In this document: positions 53,562 to 61,471 of the stretch, piece by piece
Layout: each line of letters starts with the position of its first letter
How positions within the stretch are numbered: position 1 is the stretch's first letter
From: CAYRGS01 sp964423875
GTDB lineage: Bacteria; UBA8248; JACPRG01; G963555815
Length of the DNA stretch: 64,000 bases
Assembly (NCBI GenBank): GCA_964423875.1
Contig: CAYRGS010000001.1
Coordinates: forward strand, 49,715 to 113,714
Direction of reading: 5' to 3'
Program-made: the position numbers and the translations under genes
Notes under the pieces: generated by a model
Databases searched by the model: none
What the model saw: only the letters and a program-made list of their open reading frames with translations
Told to the model about the DNA's origin: nothing

Positions 53562-53957
53562 TCACGCCAGAACCGCGATCCCCTCGATTTCCACCAGATA
53601 GGCCGGGGTCGCCAGTCCCTGGAGGACGCACAGCGTGTTGGCCGGCGGATTTTCCCTGAAGTGTCTGCCCACCAGGTCCCGGGCCTTCTGGGTGTCTTCT
53701 TTCCGAACGACGTATGTCGTCAGCTTCACCACATCCGCGAAGGTCGCACCGGTCTCGGCCAGAACGTCCCGGAGGTTGGACATGACCTGTTCGCCCTGGG
53801 CGTCGAAATCCCCCTCCCCGACAATGTTCCCTTCCGCGTCGCCCGCCACTTGGCCCGCGCAGAAGATGACGCGCTTCGCGCCGTCCACGGCGATCCCGTG
53901 GGAGTACGCGCTGAAAGGCTCGTGAAGGGTCTTGGGTTGCAGAATGGTTTTTTCCAT
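53562..53957 (-). CDS. ridA: RidA/YjgF/YER057c family protein
   Basis: The 131-residue protein has the RidA fold: FSAYSHGIAVDGAKRVIFCAGQV, VMSNLRDVLAETGATFADVVKLTTY and the late PANTLCVLQGLATPAYLVEIEGIAV. RidA-type proteins hydrolyse reactive imine/enamine intermediates produced by PLP enzymes; RutC of pyrimidine catabolism is a relative. The conserved Arg of classical RidA (R105) is not clearly seen in PANTLCVL, so a non-archetypal subfamily is possible. ATG 53957 has AGGAGG eight bases upstream; a longer frame is unlikely. Confidence 0.88.
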   Translation of the reverse strand: MEKTILQPKTLHEPFSAYSHGIAVDGAKRVIFCAGQVAGDAEGNIVGEGDFDAQGEQVMSNLRDVLAETGATFADVVKLTTYVVRKEDTQKARDLVGRHFRENPPANTLCVLQGLATPAYLVEIEGIAVLA

Positions 53958-54051
53958 GACGATGCCTCCTGAATGGTCAGCGGAATCCGCCAAGCCCCAG
54001 CCAACCGCCAGGACGCCCTGAAACGCCCCGCGAAAGACTGAACGCCCGGTC

Positions 54052-55236
54052 CTACCCGGCGGCTGCCCGTTCGGCCGGGCTTTCTCGGTCCGGAGGAAGG
54101 AGCCAGGCGCAAATCCCCGCGGGGACCAGCAAGAGAAACAAAATGGCGATTGCCGTGGGAAGACCCGCCCAATCCCCCACGGCGCCGATGAACAGGATCC
54201 CGAAGCTCCCCAGCGTCCAGGTGATCCCCATGATGAGGCTGGAGACCGTTCCCGAGCTCGCGGGCACCAGCTCTTGTCCCTTGGCCAGTGTCACACCCAG
54301 GGAGGAAAGGAGCACCGCCCCCAACAGGGTGAGGCAGACCCATAAAAGCGCCCCCTCGGTCCACAGGAACCCGTACGCGAAAGGAATCGCGCCGAGGCCC
54401 GAGAACACGAGTACCCGCTTCCGCCCGATACGATCCGCAAGACGGCCGCCGATCAGGTTTCCCACTGCCCCCCCACCGATGAACAAGGACACAGAGGCGC
54501 CGGCCGCCACCAGTGAATACCCCTTCTCGATCAGCATCAACGGCAGAAAGGCGCTGAGGCCCGTCATGACGCCCGTCCGAAAGGCCTCGAACAACCAAAG
54601 GAGGGCCAGCGGACGGAAGTTTTCCACATAAGGCTTGAGAAACTCCGCCCGCCCGGGCCAGGGCGCCCCCCGCCCGACCGGGGTCTGGCGGCGGTGGAGG
54701 ACCGCCGCGAGAATTAGGGCCGGCAGGGCCGCCAGGATGAGATACTTGTGGCCGAAGGTTACGGCGATGGGGACCGCGATGAGCGGTCCGACGGCATAGC
54801 CCAACCTTCCCGCCGTCATGAAGACGGCCATTCCAAATGCCCGGGACTCTTTGGACGCCTCGCCGGACATCGCGGCCGCCTGGGGATGATAAGAGGCTGT
54901 CGAGAGCCCTGCCAGGATCAGCAGGACCAGAACCATGGAATACAGGGGGACCCAGCCCATCGCGCTGATGAAGATCCCGGTGATGACCAGGCTCCATACG
55001 GTGAAGTTGAATCGGGGGAATCGATCCGCCAGGAAGCCGAACAAGGCCTGTCCCGTCGATGCGATCAGTTGGTACGCCGAAAGGAGAAGGGCGGCCAGGG
55101 TCAGGGAAAGTCCGAACTTGGCAATCAGCAGAGGCAAAATGGGGGACAAAAATCCGCTGTAGGCGTCCAGCATAAAGTGGCTGGAGGCCAGCAGGAAAAG
55201 CTGCGGATAATTCACCGGCTTTGTCCGAGGCGTCAT
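54052..55236 (-). CDS. MFS transporter, fosmidomycin-resistance (Fsr)-like
   Basis: The 394-residue major facilitator protein has about twelve membrane spans. The N-terminal LFLLASSHFMLDAYSGFLSPILPLLI and the loop FGFLADRFPRFN (motif A region) resemble Fsr-type exporters. The second half repeats the A motif as IGGRLADRIGRKRVLVF. Substrate unknown, probably drug or metabolite efflux. It lies upstream of ridA on the same strand (94 bases). Confidence 0.9.
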   Translation of the reverse strand: MTPRTKPVNYPQLFLLASSHFMLDAYSGFLSPILPLLIAKFGLSLTLAALLLSAYQLIASTGQALFGFLADRFPRFNFTVWSLVITGIFISAMGWVPLYSMVLVLLILAGLSTASYHPQAAAMSGEASKESRAFGMAVFMTAGRLGYAVGPLIAVPIAVTFGHKYLILAALPALILAAVLHRRQTPVGRGAPWPGRAEFLKPYVENFRPLALLWLFEAFRTGVMTGLSAFLPLMLIEKGYSLVAAGASVSLFIGGGAVGNLIGGRLADRIGRKRVLVFSGLGAIPFAYGFLWTEGALLWVCLTLLGAVLLSSLGVTLAKGQELVPASSGTVSSLIMGITWTLGSFGILFIGAVGDWAGLPTAIAILFLLLVPAGICAWLLPPDRESPAERAAAG

Positions 55237-55532
55237 TTCGGCACGACCGCCGGGTTGCTGATGGCCGTATTGTGATTCCGCAAGCTGCGCGCACCCAATC
55301 CGCGTAGAGGTGGTTCACCGGAAAATGCAGTCAAGCGGAAGTCATCATACATGGAATTCAGAGAGATGCCGAAGCGTCGCGCGGGCACGCCGACCATGAT
55401 GATCCGCCTTGGGTTGAGCGGGGCGGCCTGTCGATGAGCCGTTGTTCTGGGAGAATCCTCCTTGACAGATTGGCCGGGAGATACGAAAATAACACGAAAT
55501 ATCTTTTTCGCCGGCCTCTCCGGGAGTTTGGG
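55237..55532. other. Divergent intergenic region
   Basis: The 296 bases separate the MFS gene (minus) from the radical SAM gene (plus); promoters are expected but not identified. An in-frame extension of the radical SAM gene to 55434 overlaps it but looks non-coding. Confidence 0.4.
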
Positions 55533-56615
55533 ATGCAGGGAAGCCCCCAGTTGATACGCGGCCGCGGCGCCGCCGGGAATCCCAGGAACCGTTTCGAAAG
55601 GCTCGAGTACGTTCGCGACGATGAATTCTGTGATCCGGATGACTTCCCGGACGACGCCCCCGCGCCCGAAACCGTTTTCCTGAAAGACCCCTCGCGCTCC
55701 ATTATCGCCCGCAACGACAGTCCGGACATCGGTTTCGACGCCGGCGTCAATCCGTACCGGGGATGTGAGCACGGCTGCGTGTATTGTTACGCTCGGCCGA
55801 CTCACGAATATCTGGGATATTCAGCGGGCCTCGATTTCGAGACGAAGATCCTGGTCAAAGAGAAGGCGCCCGCCCTGTTGCGGAAGGCCTTGTCCTCTCC
55901 CGGATGGAACCCCCGGGCCGTCGCGATGTGCGGGGCGACCGACCCCTACCAGCCGGCCGAGCGGCGCCTGGGAATCACGCGGGGATGCCTCAAAGTCTTC
56001 CTGGAGTTCCGGAACCCCGTTGTCATCATCACGAAAAACCGTCTCGTGACGCGCGACGTCGAGCTCTTGGCCGACTTGGCCCGCAGCGATGCGGCAGCCG
56101 TCTGCCTGTCCGTCACGACACTGGATGCCCGCCTCAGCCGGAATCTGGAGCCGCGGGCGTCCCTCCCCCAAAGGCGGCTGGAAGCGATGGAGACCTTGGC
56201 CGCGGCGGGGGTTCCGGCGGGCGTTTTCGTGGCGCCCGTCATTCCGGGGTTGACCGACCACGAGCTTCCGTCGATCCTCTCGGCGGCCGCCGGGGCCGGC
56301 GCGCGGTTTTCGGGCTACACCCTCCTCCGGCTTCCGTACGGCGTTTCATCCCTGTTCGAGGATTGGCTGAGCCGTCATTTTCCCGACCGGAAGGAAAAGG
56401 TGCTGAATCGGATACGCGCCATTCGGGGCGGCCGGCTGAACGACCCGCGTTTTAGATCCAGGATGAAGGGGGAGGGCGTTTTTGCCGAACAGATTGAGAA
56501 CCTTTTCTCCGTGGCCTGCCGGAAAGCCGGGTTGTCGGGCGGCAAGCCGAACCTTTCGACGGGGGCGTTCAGACGGCCCGCCGGCTCCCAGCTCGACCTC
56601 TTCGGACGCGGTTGA
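55533..56615 (+). CDS. Radical SAM protein, PA0069/SplB-like
   Basis: The 360-residue radical SAM protein of the PA0069 family has the cluster motif at Cys78-x3-Cys82-x2-Cys85 (CEHGCVYC) and the typical N-terminus IRGRGAAGNPRNRF. The segment IGFDAGVNPYRGC precedes the cluster. Related to spore photoproduct lyase in sequence; its reaction is unknown. ATG 55533 (GGGAG upstream) matches homologue starts; ATG 55434 would add 33 atypical residues. Confidence 0.9.
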   Translation: MQGSPQLIRGRGAAGNPRNRFERLEYVRDDEFCDPDDFPDDAPAPETVFLKDPSRSIIARNDSPDIGFDAGVNPYRGCEHGCVYCYARPTHEYLGYSAGLDFETKILVKEKAPALLRKALSSPGWNPRAVAMCGATDPYQPAERRLGITRGCLKVFLEFRNPVVIITKNRLVTRDVELLADLARSDAAAVCLSVTTLDARLSRNLEPRASLPQRRLEAMETLAAAGVPAGVFVAPVIPGLTDHELPSILSAAAGAGARFSGYTLLRLPYGVSSLFEDWLSRHFPDRKEKVLNRIRAIRGGRLNDPRFRSRMKGEGVFAEQIENLFSVACRKAGLSGGKPNLSTGAFRRPAGSQLDLFGRG

Positions 56616-56654
56616 CCGGGATTCCCCAAAAGGGGAGGGAGTGACGAATGCGGA

Positions 56655-57551
56655 TTACGCTTTCACCGGCGTGCCGTCGCGCCCGGACTCCAGCCACTCG
56701 AAGTAGGTCTCTTCGAGGGTTTTGGAGACGCGGCCCATTTTCCCGGACCCGATCTTCCGCCCATCGATATTGGTGATGGGGACGACCCCCCCCGCCGTGC
56801 TGCAGAAGAAGGCTTCGTCGGCCGTGTAACAGTCGTAAGGGCTGAGGCTCTCCTGCCGGACCGGGATGCCCAGATCCGCCGCCATATCGAAGATGACCGT
56901 CCGGGTGATCCCCTCGAGGATTTCTCCCGAGGGCGGCGTCACCAGGACGCGATCTTTCACCAGGAAGAGATTGAGCCCCGGCCCCTCGAGCACCTCGCCG
57001 GCCAGGTTGGGCAACAGGGCGTTGTCGAATCCCGTCTCGATGGCTTCAATCTTCGCCAGGACGAAATTGAGATAGTTCAGGTTTTTCACCTGCCGGCTCA
57101 GGGCGTCGTTGGGAATCTGCCGGGTCTGTGTAATCTTGCACCGGACCCCGACGCCCTTGTTGCTCCCGGTCAGCCACATATAGGGCCGACAGAAGATGAT
57201 CAGCGTCGGCTTGCATCCGCGGGGATCCAATAGCGGCTGAGGCCCCACGCCCCGGGTGACGAGACACTTGACGTAGGCGTTTCGGAACCCCGATCGGCGG
57301 ACCGTCTCGACGATGGTCTCCGAGAGCTTCTTCTTGGACATGGGGATCTTGAGCATGACCGCGTGGGCCGAGCGGTAGAGACGATCGATGTGCTCCCGCA
57401 GCCGGAAGATGGAATGGTTCCACGAGCAAAGGGTGTCGTAAATGCCGTCCCCGTATAGAAGGCCGTGGTCGAAAACCGAAACCGAGGCTTGGCTTTCGGG
57501 GTAAAACTTTCCGTTGACGTAAACCTGGGTTTCCTTGCCCTTACCGGCCAT
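56655..57551 (-). CDS. Fold-type IV PLP aminotransferase (BCAT/D-amino acid/ADC lyase type)
   Basis: The 298-residue enzyme has PLP lysine Lys156 (RQVKNLNYLNFVLAK) and the N-terminal FDHGLLYGDGIYDTL with the usual active-site Tyr and Gly residues. The PLP phosphate-binding part is SGEILEGITRTVI. It is intermediate in character among branched-chain aminotransferase, D-alanine aminotransferase and aminodeoxychorismate lyase, so the exact amino donor is open. The KBL-type gene lies upstream on the same strand, separated by a poly-G tract. Confidence 0.9.
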   Translation of the reverse strand: MAGKGKETQVYVNGKFYPESQASVSVFDHGLLYGDGIYDTLCSWNHSIFRLREHIDRLYRSAHAVMLKIPMSKKKLSETIVETVRRSGFRNAYVKCLVTRGVGPQPLLDPRGCKPTLIIFCRPYMWLTGSNKGVGVRCKITQTRQIPNDALSRQVKNLNYLNFVLAKIEAIETGFDNALLPNLAGEVLEGPGLNLFLVKDRVLVTPPSGEILEGITRTVIFDMAADLGIPVRQESLSPYDCYTADEAFFCSTAGGVVPITNIDGRKIGSGKMGRVSKTLEETYFEWLESGRDGTPVKA

Positions 57552-57611
57552 TTTGGACTCTCTCCTCTATCTCACGCGAAATCCCGGTTTCAACAACTGG
57601 GGGTCGGGGGA

Positions 57612-57630
57612 GGGGGGGGGGGGGGGGGGG
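57612..57630. repeat. Run of 19 G
   Basis: A 19-base G homopolymer, preceded by five G and an A and followed by four T, lies between two minus-strand PLP enzyme genes, 61 bases upstream of the aminotransferase start. It would be C-rich in the transcript. Length is uncertain because such tracts are prone to slippage and assembly error. Confidence 0.75.
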
Positions 57631-57683
57631 TTTTGGATTTTTGGAAATGCGGTCCGGACCCCGGAACGACCCGGTCGGACCGC

Positions 57684-58868
57684 CTACATGACGCCGAGAC
57701 GCCGGCCGACGGCGCGGAAAGCCTCCAGGCACCGGTCGAGGTCGTCCCGGGTGTGGGCGGCCGAGATCTGCGCCCGCAGGCGGGCCTCCCCTTTGGGGAC
57801 CACGGGAAAGCCAAACCCGGTCACGAAGACCCCCTCCTCGAACAGCGCCGCGCTCATCTCCAGGGCCTTGGGGGTGTCGCCGAGCAGAACGGGGACGATT
57901 GGGTGGAACCCCTCGATGATGTCGAACCCGGCGGTTCCCATTTCCTGGCGGAAGTACGCGGTGCTTTCCCGCAGCCGCTCGCGGGGGGAGGGGTCCTCCC
58001 GGATCAGCTCCAAGGCGGCGAGGGCGACGAACACGACCGCCGGGGGGAGGGCGTTGGAGAAGATGTAAGGCCGCGAGGTTTGCGTTAGGTGCTCGATCAG
58101 GTCGCGGCTTCCGGCCACGTATCCGCCCATGGCGCCCCCCAGCGATTTGCCCAGCGTCCCGGTCTGGATCCGGACGCGATCCCCGACGCCGAGGTGCTCG
58201 GCCGTTCCCCGGCCGTTCTCTCCGAGAATCCCCAAGGCGTGGGATTCGTCCACCACCAGGAACGCCCCGTGCCGGTCCGCCAGGTCCGCCATTTCCGGAA
58301 GCGGGGCCAGGTCCCCCTCCATGCTGAACACCCCGTCGGTCACGACCATTTTGAGGACGGCGTCGGCATGGGCCACGAGCCCGGCTTCCAGCGCCGCCAA
58401 GTCCCGGTGGGGGTAGATGTGCCGCGCCGCGCGGCTCAGGCGAATGCCGTCGATGATGCTGGCGTGGTTGAGCCCGTCGCTGCAAATCAGGTCTCCCTCG
58501 CCCATGAGCGCGGGGATCAGCCCCTCGTTGGCGGCCGCGCAGGAGGAGTAGAGGAGCGCGTCCTCCGCGCCGACGAACGCGGCGATCTCCGCCTCGAGCT
58601 CGCGGTGAATGTCCATTGTTCCGCAGATGAACCGGACCGACGCCGTCCCGCATCCGTAGCGTTGAATCCCCTCCCGGGCTGCCTCCTTGAGCTTGGGGTG
58701 GGCGGCCAGTCCCAGGTAGTTGTTGGAGGAGAGCATGATGACGTCCCGGCCGTTCAGGCGGACGTGGGCCTTTTGCTCGCTCTCGAGAATGGGAATGGTC
58801 CTGAACCGCTTCTCGGCCTTGAGGCCCTCGAGGCTTTCGCGAAGTCGTTGCGTGAGCGGATTCGGCAT
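57684..58868 (-). CDS. 2-amino-3-ketobutyrate CoA ligase / 8-amino-7-oxononanoate synthase family
   Basis: The 394-residue alpha-oxoamine synthase has PLP lysine Lys241 in QTGTLGKSLGGAMGGY and the DESHALG motif. Length (close to the roughly 395 residues of Kbl) and CGTMDIHRELEAEIAAF favour the threonine/glycine enzyme Kbl over BioF. The ATG at 58868 is chosen; a longer in-frame start at 58958 adds 30 unlike residues. The usual partner threonine dehydrogenase is not adjacent, and BioF remains an alternative. Confidence 0.88.
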   Translation of the reverse strand: MPNPLTQRLRESLEGLKAEKRFRTIPILESEQKAHVRLNGRDVIMLSSNNYLGLAAHPKLKEAAREGIQRYGCGTASVRFICGTMDIHRELEAEIAAFVGAEDALLYSSCAAANEGLIPALMGEGDLICSDGLNHASIIDGIRLSRAARHIYPHRDLAALEAGLVAHADAVLKMVVTDGVFSMEGDLAPLPEMADLADRHGAFLVVDESHALGILGENGRGTAEHLGVGDRVRIQTGTLGKSLGGAMGGYVAGSRDLIEHLTQTSRPYIFSNALPPAVVFVALAALELIREDPSPRERLRESTAYFRQEMGTAGFDIIEGFHPIVPVLLGDTPKALEMSAALFEEGVFVTGFGFPVVPKGEARLRAQISAAHTRDDLDRCLEAFRAVGRRLGVM

Positions 58869-59192
58869 GGCGAAATCACCCGGGAAGACCGAAAGCGAGT
58901 CGACGGATTCTTCGGGGAGGGCGCCCGGGACAGACCTTGACACCCCGCCGGGGTTCATGAATGATGATTTCCGGAATGTTGTGCGAAACCCAGGCTCATG
59001 CTACAGAAGCCCCTCCGAGCCCGTCAAGCTTTTCTCTCCGGGCCGCAGCGTCGGGGCCGCGTCGTCGCTTCCGTCATCCGGGTGGTGCTCCGGTCATATT
59101 CGGCATGATCCGTTGAGATATCCGGTTTTCCGGGAAGGTTTTCCCCCGCCCGGCTCGGGCTCGTTCCTTGCCCTCGTTAGGAGGTCGCAACC
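58869..59192. other. Divergent intergenic region
   Basis: The 324 bases between the KBL-like gene (minus) and the flavoprotein (plus) hold no gene. An AT-rich stretch (about 58958-58990) might contain promoter elements for either side; none could be assigned. Confidence 0.4.
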
Positions 59193-60986
59193 TTGAATGC
59201 TAAATCCCATCGCGTTGTGGAGATGGACGTCATCGTCGTCGGCTCGGGTGGCGCCGGGGGGGAGGCTGCCATTCACGCGAGAAGCGGCGGTGCCCGGGTC
59301 CTGATCCTCGATCGCGGCACCTTCGGCCGCAGCGGGGCCACCATCACCGCGGGCCACACCTGCACCGCGGCCGTGGGCGACGACGACACCCCGGACCTGC
59401 ACTTCCGGGACACCGTCATCGGCGGCTACTGCATGCCTGACCAGCGTCTCGTCGAACGCTATGCGAACGAGTCCCCCGAAACCCTCTATGAGCTGGATGA
59501 ATGGGGGGGAGGCAAGACCTTTCGCAAAGACAAGGACGGAAAATTCGACCTCGTTTGGCCGCCCGGCGGACATTCGCGCAAGCGATCGGTCCACTACGGT
59601 TTCATGACCGGGCCGCGGATCATGTGGGCGCTGCGAAAGGAGATCGACCGCCTGGAAATCCCCTGGATGGAGAACATCCTGGTGACGAGTCTGCTGGTCG
59701 AGGACGGAAAAGTGGGAGGCGTGACCGGGCTGGACTGGAAAACGGGGGAGTTCATCGTTTTCAAGAGCAAGGCCGTGATCCTGGCCGCCGGCGGATACGC
59801 TACCCTGTGGCCCTACCGGTTCACGACGACCGCGGTGGAGTGCGGGGGCGATGTCCACGGCATGGCCTACGAGGCCGGCGCGGAGTTCGTGGACATGGAA
59901 TTCGTCCAGTTCCTCCCGTCCCAGGTTGATCCGCGCATCACGCACATCAACGTGACCATCACGAACTTCCCCGGCTGGCGGCCCCAGATCCGGGAGCACG
60001 GCAGATTCCTAAACGCCCTGGGCGAGGACTTTCTCGCCAAGTACGACGGCGTCCGGAAATGGAACACCACGCGAGACATCCGCTCGTTCGGCATCTACAG
60101 CGAAGTCCGCGCGGGACGCGGCTCCCCCCACGGCGGCTGCTACATGGACCTGACCGGAGTCCCCAAAGACGTCTTGGTCTATGAGTTCGATAAGTTCCAG
60201 GGCGGAAAGTCCATTCCCAAAAGCTACCGGGTCCGGTGCGAGCGCGTGGGCTTCGACCTCTCTAAAGAGCCGATGGAGGTCGGCGCCAAGTCCCACTTCA
60301 CTGGAGGCGGTGTGCGGACCGGCGTCGACATGATGTCCACCGTCGAAGGCCTGTACACCGCCGGCGAGATCCAGGGCGGCGTCCACGGGGCGAACCGCCT
60401 CGGCGGAAACGCCCTCACGCACGTTGTGGCCTTTGGCCGGGCCGCCGGCCGGGAGGCGGCGGGCTACGCCGCCCGGACCTCGGGGGCCGCCCTGTCCGAC
60501 GCAAAGGTCGAGGCCGAGCACCGGCGCATCTTCGGCTGGATGGACGGCGGCGGAAAGGGCGAAAGCCCCGTCCGGCTTCGCCAGAAGATGCAGGAGATCA
60601 TGTGGGAGAAGGTGGGCGTCATTCGGAACGAGAAAGACATGAAATCCGCCCTGGCGTGGCTTTCCGAGGCCAAGGAAGACCTTCTGCCCCGGACCCGGGT
60701 CGGGACCCGGGCCGCCACGTTCAATGTGGAATGGTCCACGGCGATCATCCTGCCCCACCAACTGGACACGTGCATGATGGTGGCCCGGGCCGCGCTTGAG
60801 CGGACCGAAAGCCGGGGGAATCACCACCGGGACGATTACCTGGCGACAGACAACGAAAATTGGCTTCGGAACGTCTATCTAAGCCGTGGAGCGGACGGTT
60901 CGGCGCAAACCCGGACGGAGTCCGTCCACGTGACAAGCGTTGATCCGAAGGAGGTCATCGGTGAGCGACCGCAAATTGCGATTTAA
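59193..60986 (+). CDS. Succinate dehydrogenase/fumarate reductase-type flavoprotein
   Basis: The 597-residue protein has an N-terminal FAD loop VIVVGSGGAGGEAAIHA (about residues 14-30), the histidyl-FAD region GRSGATITAGHTCT, and capping/active parts GAKSHFTGGGVRTG and GEIQGGVHGANRLGGNAL. It resembles SdhA, AprA and related flavoproteins. The TTG start has AGGAGG eight bases upstream. It overlaps the next gene, encoding a small 2Fe-2S protein, indicating a two-subunit enzyme. Substrate is not necessarily succinate, as no membrane anchor genes are present. Confidence 0.88.
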   Translation: MNAKSHRVVEMDVIVVGSGGAGGEAAIHARSGGARVLILDRGTFGRSGATITAGHTCTAAVGDDDTPDLHFRDTVIGGYCMPDQRLVERYANESPETLYELDEWGGGKTFRKDKDGKFDLVWPPGGHSRKRSVHYGFMTGPRIMWALRKEIDRLEIPWMENILVTSLLVEDGKVGGVTGLDWKTGEFIVFKSKAVILAAGGYATLWPYRFTTTAVECGGDVHGMAYEAGAEFVDMEFVQFLPSQVDPRITHINVTITNFPGWRPQIREHGRFLNALGEDFLAKYDGVRKWNTTRDIRSFGIYSEVRAGRGSPHGGCYMDLTGVPKDVLVYEFDKFQGGKSIPKSYRVRCERVGFDLSKEPMEVGAKSHFTGGGVRTGVDMMSTVEGLYTAGEIQGGVHGANRLGGNALTHVVAFGRAAGREAAGYAARTSGAALSDAKVEAEHRRIFGWMDGGGKGESPVRLRQKMQEIMWEKVGVIRNEKDMKSALAWLSEAKEDLLPRTRVGTRAATFNVEWSTAIILPHQLDTCMMVARAALERTESRGNHHRDDYLATDNENWLRNVYLSRGADGSAQTRTESVHVTSVDPKEVIGERPQIAI

Positions 60987-61323
60987 GGTCTACCGCCAGG
61001 ATCCCGACGCGGGCGAGCGGGAGGGTCGGCTGGAAGAATTCACCATCCCCTGGTGGGAGGGCATCAAGGTCCTCGACGGGCTGCGTTACATTCAGGAAGA
61101 GGTGGACCACTCTCTCGCCGTCCGGTGGTCCTGCCGGATCGAGGACTGCCGCACCTGCCAGATGAAGGTCAACGGCAAATCCGTTCTCTCTTGCCAGATC
61201 CCGCTGGAAGAGGACATGGTTGTCGAGCCCGTCCCCCGCTTCCGGTTGATCCGCGACCTCGTGGTGGAATTCGGCGAGAAGATGGAGAGCTCCGAATACG
61301 CTCAGAACGAGTTCAGGGAATAA
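60961..61323 (+). CDS. Single-domain 2Fe-2S protein, SdhB N-terminal type
   Basis: The 120-residue protein matches only the N-terminal plant-ferredoxin-like domain of SdhB/FrdB, with 2Fe-2S ligands Cys58, Cys63, Cys66 and Cys78 (SCRIEDCRTCQM, LSC). It ends in the linker helix region RLIRDLVVEFGEKM; the second domain with [4Fe-4S] and [3Fe-4S] clusters is absent, and the gene stops normally. GTG 60961 has AAGGAGG seven bases upstream and overlaps the end of the flavoprotein gene by 26 bases, so the two are translationally coupled. Confidence 0.85.
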   Translation: MSDRKLRFKVYRQDPDAGEREGRLEEFTIPWWEGIKVLDGLRYIQEEVDHSLAVRWSCRIEDCRTCQMKVNGKSVLSCQIPLEEDMVVEPVPRFRLIRDLVVEFGEKMESSEYAQNEFRE

Positions 61324-61391
61324 GCCGAAATTCCCACGAAGTCAAAGCGGCGAGAGCGCTTTCGTCCTGATCAGGTTTGCGGGAGCGCATG

Positions 61392-61445
61392 CCCAAAAAA
61401 CAAGGGAGCACCGCGTTCCATCGCGGTGCTCCCTTGTTTTTTGGG
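61392..61445. terminator. Bidirectional terminator with a 24-bp perfect stem
   Basis: Bases 61392-61415 and 61422-61445 are exact reverse complements around a six-base loop. An outer A6/T6 pair gives a T tract in both directions. It lies between the convergent 2Fe-2S gene (plus) and the Mo subunit gene (minus) and should stop transcription from both. Confidence 0.92.
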
Positions 61446-61471
61446 TTCATGCCGCGAGGAATCAAAGAAAC

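Noticed and set aside
53726..55318. Minus-strand frame of 530 codons overlapping ridA and the MFS gene
   Set aside because: Runs in the wrong frame of the MFS and RidA genes, which have recognisable family sequence; kept as shadow.
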